NCBI GenBank assembly: GCA_903858115.1 | Contig: CAIOHR010000245.1 | Location: forward strand, 1 to 49,555 | Direction: 5' to 3' | Length of the DNA: 49,555 bases | Source: an uncultured Pirellula sp. | GTDB lineage: Bacteria; Planctomycetota; Planctomycetia; Pirellulales; Pirellulaceae | Shown: positions 7,761-16,360 of the stretch, piece after piece | How the letters are laid out: each line of letters starts with the position of its first letter | Position numbering within the stretch: the stretch's first letter is position 1 | Position numbers and translations under genes: made by a program | Notes under the pieces: model-generated | Database searches by the model: none | The model's input: only the letters and a program-made list of their open reading frames with translations | What the model was told of the DNA's origin: nothing

Positions 7761-8729
7761 TCATGGATTGACGCGGATGAGCGATGTCCCTCGTTCGGGT
7801 TTGCGCCTGAGTTTCGCGGATTCTCCGGATGCAAGCTCATACCATTCCAACGTGCGCAGTTCGGGTTCGCGAATGAAAACATGGCTATTGCCCAGTCCCA
7901 TCGTTTTCAGAGAATCTCCTTCAATGATGAGCGCGGTACTCTCTTCAATCGCTAGTCCCACCATGGTGTCGCCTGCGTCCGTTCGACCCGCAAGTCGGTT
8001 CAGCCGCTTGGTGTCACGAAGCAAACCCGCGAAACGTTCGAGCCGGCCACCTACGGTATCAAAGTGCTGCTCGACGATGGCTCCTCGCATCAATCCGAAT
8101 CCGTGAGCGACCACGGCGGATGCAGGACGCCCTTCGTTATCATCCTCTTGCCAAAGAGTCATGATTTCCGGAAGGGCTGCCATTCCCGCTGAAGTGCCAC
8201 CCACCACTCCGCCTCGCTCGAGGATGTCGATCAACGCTTTCTGAAACAATGTCGTCTCCGGAAACGTTGCAACATACCGATAGTTCAGCCGCGTTTGGGC
8301 CCCACCGGAAAACCACACACCGGTAGCATTCAAAAGCGGTCGAACAAAATCCTCATCTTCGGAATCGTCAGGCTCATCCGTGTACAGGAATTGAAAGCTC
8401 TTGATTTGTCCACTGCGTTCGAGATAAGTCCAAGCTCCATATCGATCCGAGATGTCTTCTAGAAACTCTTCTTCGGAGTTATATTCTTGTTGACGGTAGC
8501 CAGCACTCGGTACAAAAACAATCTTGGCATCTTTGCCCCCTGCCAATTCGATAAACTTCTCGAACACATCCTCGGTGATGACGCCACCTCCGTGCAGAAC
8601 AATGGAGGGAGGATTCTTGGGACTCTTGGCTGCCGGAAGCATCAATACATTGTCAGCAGCAGCAACCCGATTTGCCAAAGGGAAATGCAGAAAAGCAATA
8701 AGCACAAGGGTGCGGAAAACGACGTTCAT
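7761..8729 (-). CDS. Peptidase family S51 (cyanophycinase-like), secreted
   Basis: From the ATG at 8729 the protein has 322 residues and a Sec signal peptide (FRTLVLIAFLHFPLANRVAAA). This start has AGGAGA six bases upstream; an upstream in-frame extension lacks such a site and would put residues before the signal. The S51 nucleophile elbow GGTSAGMA is present with Ser180. Supporting blocks are PPSIVLHGGG (40-49), KIVFVPSAG (69-77), GVWFSGGAQTRL (137-148), and GLGLLRGAIVEQHF-like HGFGLMRGAIVEQHF. The last is the family pattern with the His of the active site. Cyanophycinases cut cyanophycin to beta-Asp-Arg dipeptides. A secreted planctomycete homologue may act on another isoaspartyl-type substrate, so I would not assign cyanophycin specifically. 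It stands alone, followed by a possible joint unit with the cytochrome gene downstream. Confidence 0.88.
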   Translation of the reverse strand: MNVVFRTLVLIAFLHFPLANRVAAADNVLMLPAAKSPKNPPSIVLHGGGVITEDVFEKFIELAGGKDAKIVFVPSAGYRQQEYNSEEEFLEDISDRYGAWTYLERSGQIKSFQFLYTDEPDDSEDEDFVRPLLNATGVWFSGGAQTRLNYRYVATFPETTLFQKALIDILERGGVVGGTSAGMAALPEIMTLWQEDDNEGRPASAVVAHGFGLMRGAIVEQHFDTVGGRLERFAGLLRDTKRLNRLAGRTDAGDTMVGLAIEESTALIIEGDSLKTMGLGNSHVFIREPELRTLEWYELASGESAKLRRKPERGTSLIRVNP

Positions 8730-8876
8730 GGTATCTCCTGAAATGGGGCTGTTCAGAAGTATAGTTTGCGTTTTCGCATCGCTGGAACAGGAATCGATTG
8801 TAAGGATTTTTCCAGCGGCAACGCCTTGTGTTCGGAGTTCTTCGCAACAACCGATTCCTTTTACAGCGACGGACAC

Positions 8877-9632
8877 CTAGTATCGCTTGGGTTCGTTCGA
8901 TGACGGCGGATTCGCACCCGGAGCACCAGGATTCCCCGCAATCACGTTAGGACCGCCCGGGGCGCCAGATGAAGCCTGTGCGATACGAACATTCAGAGCG
9001 CTTATCCGCTGGAAGAGATCCGGCTGGCTATTGTTAATGGCAAGGCTCTGTTGATAGTTTTGGACGGCCTGCATCAGTTCACCCGAGGATTCTCTGAGTT
9101 TTCCTTTGGCTGCCCACGCTTTTGCATTTCGCGGATCCATCGCCAGGGCTTCGTCGAGGTATTGTTCTGAGGCCTTGGTTTGATTGAATTCTTGATGCAG
9201 TCGAGCCAGTTCCACTCGGGAGTCGGACAGATTCGGAGTTCGTTGCGTCCAGTTCTTGAGCAACGAAAAAGCCTTCTCCGATCTTCCGCTATCGACTAGC
9301 AAAACCGCCAACCCGCGGTGGCAATCGACGTGATTGGGGGACAAATCGAGGCATTGATTGTACAAGGCTTCCGAAGTCTCAATCATCTTGGCGTCTTTCG
9401 CATTCACACCTAACCGGTGGTAGGTCGAGGCCAAATTGTAGTACACGTCGGGATTCGAGGGATCAGCTTGCTTGGCTAATTCGAATTGTTGCAACGCTTC
9501 GGAATATCGCCCTTGCTGGAACAGAGAAACGCCGAATCCATTTTGACCCATGTTGCTCCGGCAGCCACCAAAGAAAACTAGACCTGTCACGAGGCAAATT
9601 AGCGTTGGAACGGTCGTTGCGTTGGACTGCAT
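8877..9632 (-). CDS. TPR lipoprotein
   Basis: The start is set at ATG 9632, giving 251 residues. The frame is open further upstream, but only this start puts the signal at the N-terminus: MQSNATTVPTLICLVTGLVFFGGC, a lipobox with Cys at residue 24. Four or five tetratricopeptide repeats follow (GFGVSLFQQGRYSEALQQFELAKQADPSNPDVYYNLASTYHRLG; CLDLSPNHVDCHRGLAVLLVDSGRSEKAFSLLKNW; ARLHQEFNQTKASEQYLDEALAMDPRNAKAWAAKGKL; QNYQQSLAINNSQPDLFQRI). The tail is rich in Gly, Pro and Asn (GAPGGPNVIAGNPGAPGANPP) and probably disordered. TPRs bind partner proteins, so an outer-membrane or periplasmic scaffold role is likely; the partner is not evident. The next gene in the same direction begins 147 bp further on. 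Upstream lies a divergent DUF1573 gene. Confidence 0.85.
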   Translation of the reverse strand: MQSNATTVPTLICLVTGLVFFGGCRSNMGQNGFGVSLFQQGRYSEALQQFELAKQADPSNPDVYYNLASTYHRLGVNAKDAKMIETSEALYNQCLDLSPNHVDCHRGLAVLLVDSGRSEKAFSLLKNWTQRTPNLSDSRVELARLHQEFNQTKASEQYLDEALAMDPRNAKAWAAKGKLRESSGELMQAVQNYQQSLAINNSQPDLFQRISALNVRIAQASSGAPGGPNVIAGNPGAPGANPPSSNEPKRY

Positions 9633-10050
9633 TTGGTCGTTATCCCCTGGTTGTATGGATCGGACGGAGGCCGAACCTTGATTCCTGTTCGGAATAGCAG
9701 ATAGAATTCGGGAAGACAAGATAAATTGGGAAGGCAGGTCGGATCGTTGGTGAGGATTATGCAATCTTGAGAAGGATTGCTTCATTTTTGGATTCGCCGC
9801 TGAGACTTGAGCCAAATGGAACAAATGCTATCTAAAACCTGTAGAACGACGATGAAAGAATCTGATAACCGAAGTACGAAAACCCGTTCGTACCGGCCCG
9901 CTCCAAACGGTCGATGGTACAGTATTCGAATCTCACTTGCCGCTCCAAACTGTCTTGTGCGATTCCCATGTCAACGAAGCGTACGCGTTGACTAACTGTC
10001 TACGATAGCCGGAACCCAATCCTATATCTTTGTCTGTGGAGATCCGATCC

Positions 10051-11082
10051 ATGCGATCCTTCGCTGTAGCGACGGCCATTGTCGCTTTATGGGTATGCCC
10101 AACCCATGCTGTTCAGTCGTCGAACATGTTCGCTTCGACTTCCCATGATTTTGGCACGGTGGCACGTGCTGCAAAAACCGAACATCGTTTCTATTTTGAC
10201 AACCCGTACGATAAGCCACTCCATGTGCGTAGCGCTCGCACATCCTGCGGTTGCACTACCCCTATCGTCGAAACGCAAGAGGTTCCGCCTCGCGGTCGCG
10301 GCAGCATTTTGGCACGGTTCAATACGGACACGCACACGGGGCAACGAGCCGCAACGCTGACCGTGACTTTCGACCGCCCTTCTTTCAGCGAAGTGCAACT
10401 CCATGTCAAGGGTTACGTTCGCACCGATGTGGTCTTCAATCCGGGAGAGGCCTCGTTTGGAAACATTCAACAAGGAAAAGAAAAAACGGTCACCGTCGCG
10501 CTCGACTATGCCGGCCGCTCCGATTGGCAAATCAAAGGTCTGACGACGAGTGAAGCCTTCTTCTCGGCAACAGCTCAGGAAGAATCCAGGAACGCTGGTA
10601 GGGTGCGGTACAACATCTCCTTGAAGATGAGCGACCAAGCACCGGAGGGCCCGTTTCAAAGCGAATTGATTGTGGTTACCAATGACCGAAACCTAACGAA
10701 AGTACCCCTTCGAGTCATGGCCAATATCGTCGCTGGCATCACCGCTTCACCCACGACGGTTTCGCTCGGCGATATCCTCGCCCAAGAGCCGGTCAAACAA
10801 CTCATTGTTTTGAAGAGCCAATTGCCATTCTTGATCAAGAGCGTTAATAGCAACGTCTTCGATGTCGACGTGAAGTTGAGCGAAGAAGCCAAGGCGATTC
10901 AAGCGGTTCAACTGATGCTGAAGGCCAAAGAGGGTGAGTACGGAAAAGAAACGCAAGGCTTTATTCGATTCGAAACCGATCTCGCCGATCGCCCCGAAAT
11001 CGAAGTAGGCACCGTATTCCGACTAAAGGCTCCCGCACCGGCACCTATCGTGAACCCAGCCAGCGACGGATCCGAAGAGTAG
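10051..11082 (+). CDS. DUF1573 protein, secreted
   Basis: The protein has 343 residues when started at ATG 10051, which is preceded by GGAG about nine bases away. The frame is open seven codons further up, with only a TTG start. A signal peptide (RSFAVATAIVALWVCPTHA) is followed by the DUF1573 signature: HDFGTVARAAKTEHRFYFDNP, then SARTSCGCTTP with its paired cysteines, then PPRGRGSILARFNTDTHTGQ. Two further immunoglobulin-like beta sandwiches are suggested by VFNPGEASFGNIQQGKEKTVTV and TASPTTVSLGDI. The domain is common in Bacteroidota and Planctomycetota and resembles ASPM/SPD-2/Hydin-type folds; its role is unknown. It is monocistronic, with a hairpin terminator 30 bp after the stop. Confidence 0.9.
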   Translation: MRSFAVATAIVALWVCPTHAVQSSNMFASTSHDFGTVARAAKTEHRFYFDNPYDKPLHVRSARTSCGCTTPIVETQEVPPRGRGSILARFNTDTHTGQRAATLTVTFDRPSFSEVQLHVKGYVRTDVVFNPGEASFGNIQQGKEKTVTVALDYAGRSDWQIKGLTTSEAFFSATAQEESRNAGRVRYNISLKMSDQAPEGPFQSELIVVTNDRNLTKVPLRVMANIVAGITASPTTVSLGDILAQEPVKQLIVLKSQLPFLIKSVNSNVFDVDVKLSEEAKAIQAVQLMLKAKEGEYGKETQGFIRFETDLADRPEIEVGTVFRLKAPAPAPIVNPASDGSEE

Positions 11083-11112
11083 ACGACTCATTCTTTCCTT
11101 TTAACTCCTGCC

Positions 11113-11145
11113 CACTCTCCCTTTTGGCTTTGCAAAAGGAGAGTG
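11113..11145 (+). terminator. Hairpin after the DUF1573 gene
   Basis: CACTCTCC-CTTTTG (11113-11126) pairs with CAAAAG-GAGAGTG (11133-11145), a 13-bp stem with one unpaired C and a six-base loop. It sits 30 bp after the stop at 11082. There is no long T-tract behind it, so termination may be partial. Confidence 0.65.
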
Positions 11146-11319
11146 CGAAGACGGAGGAGGGTTCTTCTACGGCGCGTGCTCAACTACGCATTGCATCTGA
11201 GCACGAATAAGAAAGAACAGACCGAAAATTCTGTGATTCGATCTATTCGTGGTCCCAAAAAAGGAAGCATTGAGAGTGCCGTAGTGCATGGCACCACCTC
11301 AGCAGTAAGTGACTCGGGA

Positions 11320-11470
11320 TTCGCCAGAGCTAGGTTGTCGATGGAATCATCCTGGACGTGCTGTCTGGATTGAATGTGCTCGATGTGAAATGTCAAAAAC
11401 GGAGCCGCATATTGTGGCAACCTGCAATACTCACATCGATGATCCGCTCGACATTGCAAAGGCGGCGTTT
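11320..11470 (-). pseudogene. Remnant of an HNH endonuclease
   Basis: On the minus strand from about 11468 the frame reads ADHRCEYCRLPQ, then FLTFHIEHIQSRQH, then DDSIDNLALA. This is the zinc-binding and HxxH core of the HNH endonucleases that are abundant in planctomycete and cyanobacterial genomes. The family continues with CxxCN...KG after NLALA. Here that part is gone and the frame runs on into unrelated residues. I also see no upstream start with a ribosome-binding site, and a stop lies shortly before the core in this frame. It is therefore a fragment, not a working nuclease. The surrounding 11150-11540 holds no other gene that I can support. Confidence 0.7.
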
Positions 11471-11540
11471 ATTCCCAGCGGTCGCTCTTCAAGCTGGATT
11501 CGCATCGAGAGGTGCTTCTCCCGTCAGGTTCATCGATTAT

Positions 11541-13916
11541 CTAGCTATTGTCGATAACTATTCTCGCAGGCTGAGCGAGTGACTTAAGCACTTGTTCGGC
11601 CGCTAGGGCCCCAGAACGCAATGCGCCTTCCATGGTTGCAGGCCAACCGGTGCGGGTCCAATCTCCAGCGAGATAAATACCTCTCTCGGCTCCATGCGCA
11701 GTTTGCAATCTGGCATTCGCAATCTCCGGGCTGATCGAGAAAACAGCGTTGGGATCGGTAACTGCTTTGCAACGTAGCATGGTTGCCACGCCGGACTCTG
11801 GGAAAACTTCCGCAAGATCCTGCTTGATCATTTTGGCTATCTGCTCAGGATCCCCTTTCGGCAAATCGCGAGACGCGCTGATGACAATTTGATAATAGGT
11901 ACCATTGGGTTGTTGCGATGAAGTCAACCCAGCATGCGACTCGGGTGCTGGAAAAATCCATTGACACAGTCGGTCGATCAGAATCGCATGGGGCGTCGAC
12001 AGCCATGGTCGATCCCACCAAGTGTGAATCCCAGTGATGGGGGACGACTGCATCTGCGATAACGCATGCTGGGTGGCTGATTCCAACTCTAGCATGTCCG
12101 ACAACTGATACCATGGAACTGCAATCACTACCCGATCATATGTCTGCTCGCCACCCAGTCGATCTACTAACCGAACCCTGAGATCGTCTTGCGGTTCCAC
12201 TCTCGCAATCGCTCGTTGTTCATGAAGCTTGACTCCTAATTGTTCTAACCTATGCCGCACACGGGCATCGGTTAAATCCGCGAGGGGACGATTCGGAACG
12301 AGCAAATGAAACGCATCCCGACTGGCCGCAAAACCATCCACTAAGACTTTGCGGGTTGCTCCAAGCGTGACGCGTGAAATCTGTTCACCCAAAGCACTGA
12401 CGAGAATGGTTTCCCAAAAGTTCTTCAAACTTGTAGGCGATTGGTGATCGCTCTTCAACCAGTCGGTCGCCAAGAGTTGGTCGTGTTGAGGATTGGGTTT
12501 CATTCTGACCAATTTCAACAATGCAGATCCGATGCTCCATCGATCGGAGAGACTCAGGTCAGGCCACTTCCATAACAAGTTCGCAAGATGCAATGGAGCT
12601 GGTAGCGGTAAGCTGGAAATGGCGATCTTCTCCCCTTTCTTGGAAGCGAAGTGAAGCGAAGTTTGCTCGGTCCATGCGCTTTGCTGCCCAGTTTCTTGGA
12701 TCCATCGAGTCAGCTCATGACAACACTTCATTCCAACATGTTGGCAATAGTCGACCGATTGTCCTGACTCGCGGTCAACAAACGATCCCACACGTCCACC
12801 GAGTCGCCCTTTTGCTTCGTAGAGCTCGACAGCAACACCATGCCTTGCGAGATGGATAGCTGCGTTGCAACCTGCCAATCCAGCGCCGACCACTGCGACT
12901 TTGTAGGGCCGAATCTCATCGTTGTTGACGCGAGTCGTAAGCCGATTGGCTTGGAGTCGAGGGATGACGGGATACGACCGCGCATAGAGCGGCGTTACGA
13001 AATGGGACGCTGCTAGTTTGGCCTTCGTATCCCATCGAAGGGAGACTCTCCCTTCGAGGACGCGCAGCGGCGACTGTTTGATCTTTTGGAAGATGGCATA
13101 GTAAGTCTGCCACATCAAGGAGAACATGCGTTGCCCCTCGATGCATAGCGACCGGCGTACCCCGCTCCCTTTGCCGAAGTGCCCGTCGGCTCGTTCGATG
13201 TAGAGATTGAGCAGCGCTTCTAGATTTGCTTTCTTGTCATGATGCATCATGTTCGCGTTCGTACGAAGCAATTCTGGCCATTCAATAGGCTGAATCCCGA
13301 ACCGCTTCAGATCTTCTTCGGGAAGATAACATCGCTCCCGTTTCGCATCTTCGACAATATCTCTCAAGATGTTCGTCAATTGAAAAGCAATACCACACGC
13401 GCGGGCATCTTCCAGGCTTTCCATCGAGGGAGCAACGCCAACTTCTTTGGCCCAGATCGACAAACATCCAATACCGACACTCGAAGCTACTTGTTCACAG
13501 TACGTACGCAGTTCACGCCATGTCTTTAATACAACCTGGCCGCGTTGATCGAGATCGACGCCGTCAATCAAGTCGTGAAAGACCTGTTCCGGAATAGCAA
13601 ATCGTCCAGCGGCATCGGCAAGAGCTAGTCGTATCGCTTGTAACTCACGGATCTGAGGAACCGCCTCGCCAGGTTGAGCGAACTGCCGAACCCATTCGTG
13701 CCATTGCATGGCGTCCCAATTCCGATTGGTTTCGGTACTGCTTGACGATGACTCCGTTGCGTCCGACGCGTCGTCGATGATGCGAGCAAAGGCATAGAGA
13801 GCCTCCATAGCTTGACGGCGTGAACCAGAGAGGATGGCAAACGAACGATAAAAGTTCGAGCCACTGTGACTCGCGATCGTCTTGCAATGACGATACGATG
13901 CATCCAACGCGTCCAT
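11541..13916 (-). CDS. HpnD-HpnE fusion: presqualene diphosphate synthase / squalene-forming FAD oxidoreductase
   Basis: One 791-residue protein joins two enzymes normally made separately. Residues 1 to about 300 are a trans-isoprenyl diphosphate synthase of the phytoene/squalene synthase family. It has both aspartate-rich motifs (RIIDDASD, Asp48/49/52, and NILRDIVED, Asp186/190), plus LYAFARI and YLPEEDL. From about residue 338 a Rossmann FAD domain starts (VAVVGAGLAG, 341-349) with the GRLGGRV block. It ends in the amine-oxidase-type GIYLAGDWTRTGWPATMEGALRSG. Adjacent hpnC makes the assignment secure: HpnD forms presqualene diphosphate from two farnesyl diphosphates, HpnC converts it to hydroxysqualene, and HpnE reduces that to squalene. 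No stop or frameshift lies between the halves; the linker is residues about 300-337. An AAGGA lies too close to the ATG, so a TTG four codons in is possible. It starts 18 bp after hpnC. Confidence 0.93.
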   Translation of the reverse strand: MDALDASYRHCKTIASHSGSNFYRSFAILSGSRRQAMEALYAFARIIDDASDATESSSSSTETNRNWDAMQWHEWVRQFAQPGEAVPQIRELQAIRLALADAAGRFAIPEQVFHDLIDGVDLDQRGQVVLKTWRELRTYCEQVASSVGIGCLSIWAKEVGVAPSMESLEDARACGIAFQLTNILRDIVEDAKRERCYLPEEDLKRFGIQPIEWPELLRTNANMMHHDKKANLEALLNLYIERADGHFGKGSGVRRSLCIEGQRMFSLMWQTYYAIFQKIKQSPLRVLEGRVSLRWDTKAKLAASHFVTPLYARSYPVIPRLQANRLTTRVNNDEIRPYKVAVVGAGLAGCNAAIHLARHGVAVELYEAKGRLGGRVGSFVDRESGQSVDYCQHVGMKCCHELTRWIQETGQQSAWTEQTSLHFASKKGEKIAISSLPLPAPLHLANLLWKWPDLSLSDRWSIGSALLKLVRMKPNPQHDQLLATDWLKSDHQSPTSLKNFWETILVSALGEQISRVTLGATRKVLVDGFAASRDAFHLLVPNRPLADLTDARVRHRLEQLGVKLHEQRAIARVEPQDDLRVRLVDRLGGEQTYDRVVIAVPWYQLSDMLELESATQHALSQMQSSPITGIHTWWDRPWLSTPHAILIDRLCQWIFPAPESHAGLTSSQQPNGTYYQIVISASRDLPKGDPEQIAKMIKQDLAEVFPESGVATMLRCKAVTDPNAVFSISPEIANARLQTAHGAERGIYLAGDWTRTGWPATMEGALRSGALAAEQVLKSLAQPARIVIDNS

Positions 13917-13934
13917 TCCTTGCGGTCTCGTATT

Positions 13935-14936
13935 CTACTCTAGCGTTGGAACTCTAATTGATCTGGGAAAAAGCCATGCCCGGAACAACAAGAACAACTT
14001 GGTGTTGCGAGAGACTTCGATCTCCCGTGACCAAACATCATAGTCCGAGCGACGTATTTCTTCCAATATTCTCAGCCCGCCCCGAACGAACAGTTGGAGA
14101 TCCCGCGCCAGCCAGGGTGGTACCGTGCGCACCAAGAGCAGGCCATCGGCCAAGTGTTGGTGCGAGCAATGGCACCAATGTTTTAAGGCCTTTTTGAGCT
14201 TTTCATTCGGTCGTACGGACAAAATCATGGCTTCGTCGACATCAAATTTCGCCCAAATTTCCCGTGGCATGTAGATTCTATCGCGGAGGGAATCGATCCG
14301 CATGTCTTGGCAAAAATTGGCGATTTGCAATCCAGTGCACACAGAGTCACTTTGGCGAAGAGATTCTGGATCGTCTATGTTGCACATGGCCAGCAGAATT
14401 CGACCGACGGGGTCGGCGCTTCCCCGACAGTATTCTCTCAATTGTTCGAAGCTCTCGTAGCGTTTGGTCGTTTGGTCCTGAAGAAACGCATCGAGCAGCT
14501 TCGAAAAAAGCTCTTGGGAAAGATCGTATTTTTCAATCGTTTGCGACAAAGCAACAAACACGGGATGCACAGTCTGCCCTCGGTAACACTGCTCAAGTTG
14601 GCCACGCCACCACGCAAGCAATGAAGTTGCCACGTTGCTATCGCCGGTTTCGTCTGCCAAATCATCCGACCAACGACAGTAAGCGTAGATGTTCGCCAAA
14701 TGCTGCCGCAACTCGCGGGGTACCAGCCAACTGGCGACACTAAAATTCTCGTAGTGCAAACGAGTCAGTGCACTACAGTAGGCTTGGCACTCGGCAAGCG
14801 ATCGTTGCCTGGGGGCAGAACCTGGCCCATAAAGCTTCAAATCGCCGAGAACTTGGCGGTTTCCGCTTCGAACATGCAGAGCGGGCGGCTTGGAGGCAGT
14901 AACAGGGTACGAATGATCTTGGGAAGGGGATGTCAT
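13935..14936 (-). CDS. hpnC: HpnC, hydroxysqualene synthase
   Basis: Started at ATG 14936 the protein has 333 residues. The frame is open 33 codons further up but would run into the ispH gene on the other strand. It is a squalene/phytoene synthase paralogue with YAYCRWSDDLADETGD as first aspartate motif and NFCQDMRIDSLRDRIYMP as second. Helix blocks LHYENFSVASWLVPRELRQHLANIY and LREYCRGSADPVGRILL are characteristic of HpnC. It acts after presqualene diphosphate formation in the HpnCDE route to squalene, the precursor of hopanoids or sterols. It leads the operon with the HpnD-HpnE fusion. No squalene-hopene cyclase is in the window, so the end product cannot be stated. It is divergent from ispH, with 49 bp between the two starts. 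Confidence 0.92.
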   Translation of the reverse strand: MTSPSQDHSYPVTASKPPALHVRSGNRQVLGDLKLYGPGSAPRQRSLAECQAYCSALTRLHYENFSVASWLVPRELRQHLANIYAYCRWSDDLADETGDSNVATSLLAWWRGQLEQCYRGQTVHPVFVALSQTIEKYDLSQELFSKLLDAFLQDQTTKRYESFEQLREYCRGSADPVGRILLAMCNIDDPESLRQSDSVCTGLQIANFCQDMRIDSLRDRIYMPREIWAKFDVDEAMILSVRPNEKLKKALKHWCHCSHQHLADGLLLVRTVPPWLARDLQLFVRGGLRILEEIRRSDYDVWSREIEVSRNTKLFLLFRAWLFPRSIRVPTLE

Positions 14937-14985
14937 GCAGCTATGATACACGGAAAGCAATTCCACACTTTTGGCGATCTTTCCT
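14937..14985. promoter_or_regulatory. Divergent promoter region between hpnC and ispH
   Basis: Only 49 bp separate the hpnC start codon (14936, leftward) and the ispH start codon (14986, rightward). Any promoters must overlap here or lie inside the opposite coding sequence. I see no strong ribosome-binding site for either gene, so leaderless or weakly initiated translation is possible. The arrangement would allow joint control of isoprenoid supply and squalene formation; that is inference. Confidence 0.5.
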
Positions 14986-15924
14986 ATGAAAATAATTCTG
15001 GCAGCGCCCCGCGGATTCTGTGCAGGGGTAAACATGGCGGTTCAAAGCCTGGAACTGGCCCTGAAGCATTTTGGCCCGCCCATTTACGTGTACCACGAAA
15101 TTGTTCACAACCAGTACGTTGTCAATTCGTTCCAGGACCGAGGGGCGGTGTTCGTCAATACGATCGAAGAGATACCCGTCGATTCCACGGTTCTATTTTC
15201 TGCTCATGGAGTTTCGCCTGCCATCCGAACTTTGGCAAAAGAACGCCATCTGAACGCGATCGATGCTACATGCCCTTTGGTTACCAAAGTGCACTTGGAA
15301 GCGATCAAATATTCAAAAGAACACTACAACATAATTCTCATTGGACATGAAGGCCATGACGAAGTGATTGGCACCATGGGAGAGGCTCCGGATTCCATCA
15401 CTCTGGTAGAAGATACCGCAGATGTCGATGCATTGGACTTCACCCCCAATTCGAAACTTGCATACCTCACCCAAACCACACTGAGTGTTGACGACGCAAA
15501 CAGAATCATTCAAAGACTCAAGGAACGATTCCCATGGATCGTTGGGCCGCCGAAAGAAGATATCTGCTACGCAACGCAAAACCGTCAAGAGGCTGTGAAG
15601 CTTTTATGCCAACAAGCAGATACTGTCATCGTTCTCGGAAGCCAAAACAGTAGCAACTCTCAGCGACTTCGGGAACTGGCAGCCGAAACCGGAAAGCAAG
15701 CTTTTTTGATCGATGGCCCCGAGGAACTATCCGAAGATATGTTTCGCGGCGATGAAACAGTTCTCATTACTGCTGGAGCGAGTGCCCCCGAACTGGTGGT
15801 GCAATCCACGATCTCTTGGCTAAATGAGAAATTCCATGCAACGGTCGAGGAGCAAACAATACGCAGGGAAGATGTCTATTTCCCATTGCCCAAAGTGCTC
15901 CGTGCGCTACAACAGACTTCATGA
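14986..15924 (+). CDS. ispH: 4-hydroxy-3-methylbut-2-enyl diphosphate reductase (IspH)
   Basis: From ATG 14986 the protein has 312 residues, the normal length. All three ligands of the iron-sulfur cluster are present: Cys12 (APRGFCAG), Cys96 (DATCPLV) and Cys194 (DICYATQNRQ). The substrate-binding histidines appear in YHEIVHN (His37/41) and IGHEGHDE. TQTTLS and GSQNSSNSQRL complete the family signature. It catalyses the last step of the MEP pathway, giving isopentenyl and dimethylallyl diphosphate in the cytoplasm. The start is chosen because MKIILAAPRGFCAG is the conserved N-terminus; a TTG five codons earlier is less likely. The stop overlaps the next start as ATGA, so a small cysteine-rich protein is co-translated. 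It faces the squalene genes across a 49-bp gap. Confidence 0.97.
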   Translation: MKIILAAPRGFCAGVNMAVQSLELALKHFGPPIYVYHEIVHNQYVVNSFQDRGAVFVNTIEEIPVDSTVLFSAHGVSPAIRTLAKERHLNAIDATCPLVTKVHLEAIKYSKEHYNIILIGHEGHDEVIGTMGEAPDSITLVEDTADVDALDFTPNSKLAYLTQTTLSVDDANRIIQRLKERFPWIVGPPKEDICYATQNRQEAVKLLCQQADTVIVLGSQNSSNSQRLRELAAETGKQAFLIDGPEELSEDMFRGDETVLITAGASAPELVVQSTISWLNEKFHATVEEQTIRREDVYFPLPKVLRALQQTS

Positions 15925-16223
15925 CAAACCAAGATGCGTCCAAAGCGATAGATCAAAATAATCCTAAGCCGATGTCACCGAGGACGGCAAACACCAATCC
16001 AATACCTCTGGTTGCGCGAGAGGGTGACCCAGCAGATTCTCACGCTCTCTACCGGCGATCCGTTTGCCTTTCATGCCGACATCGAAGGACAATCGTCTCG
16101 GGGAAGGGATCCGTCTTTCTGTTGTGCCAGTCGCCAGCGGTCGAATCCGGGTGGCCCAAGTATCCTCCGCAGCCGCTTGCTAGTTGCAAATTCCTAGAGA
16201 AAACGCCCGACGAGTCGAATTAG
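15921..16223 (+). CDS. Small four-cysteine, putative zinc-ribbon protein
   Basis: This 100-residue protein is encoded with ATGA overlap to ispH. The first 45 residues look disordered (NQNNPKPMSPRTANTNP-like). The C-terminal half has CLSCRHRRTI (Cys49, Cys52), FLLCQSP (Cys69) and KYPPQPLASCKF (Cys89). This C-x2-C...C...C layout, with a YPPQP block, recurs in small uncharacterised planctomycete proteins. It would suit one structural zinc ion. I cannot name a function. The tight coupling to ispH suggests expression at a similar level, but it could equally be a conserved hitchhiker. No gene is visible in the 137 bp after it. Confidence 0.75.
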   Translation: MTNQDASKAIDQNNPKPMSPRTANTNPIPLVAREGDPADSHALYRRSVCLSCRHRRTIVSGKGSVFLLCQSPAVESGWPKYPPQPLASCKFLEKTPDESN

Positions 16224-16360
16224 CAAATTATGAAGCACTGGTTCGAAAGTTTCGTCGCTTAACAGTTAGCCTCATACTTGCTTGAATCTATGACAGCGCG
16301 TACGCCTGCAGCTGACCGTTAAAGGAGTATCGCCGGAGTACTTCAGCAAAAGTGATTCAG

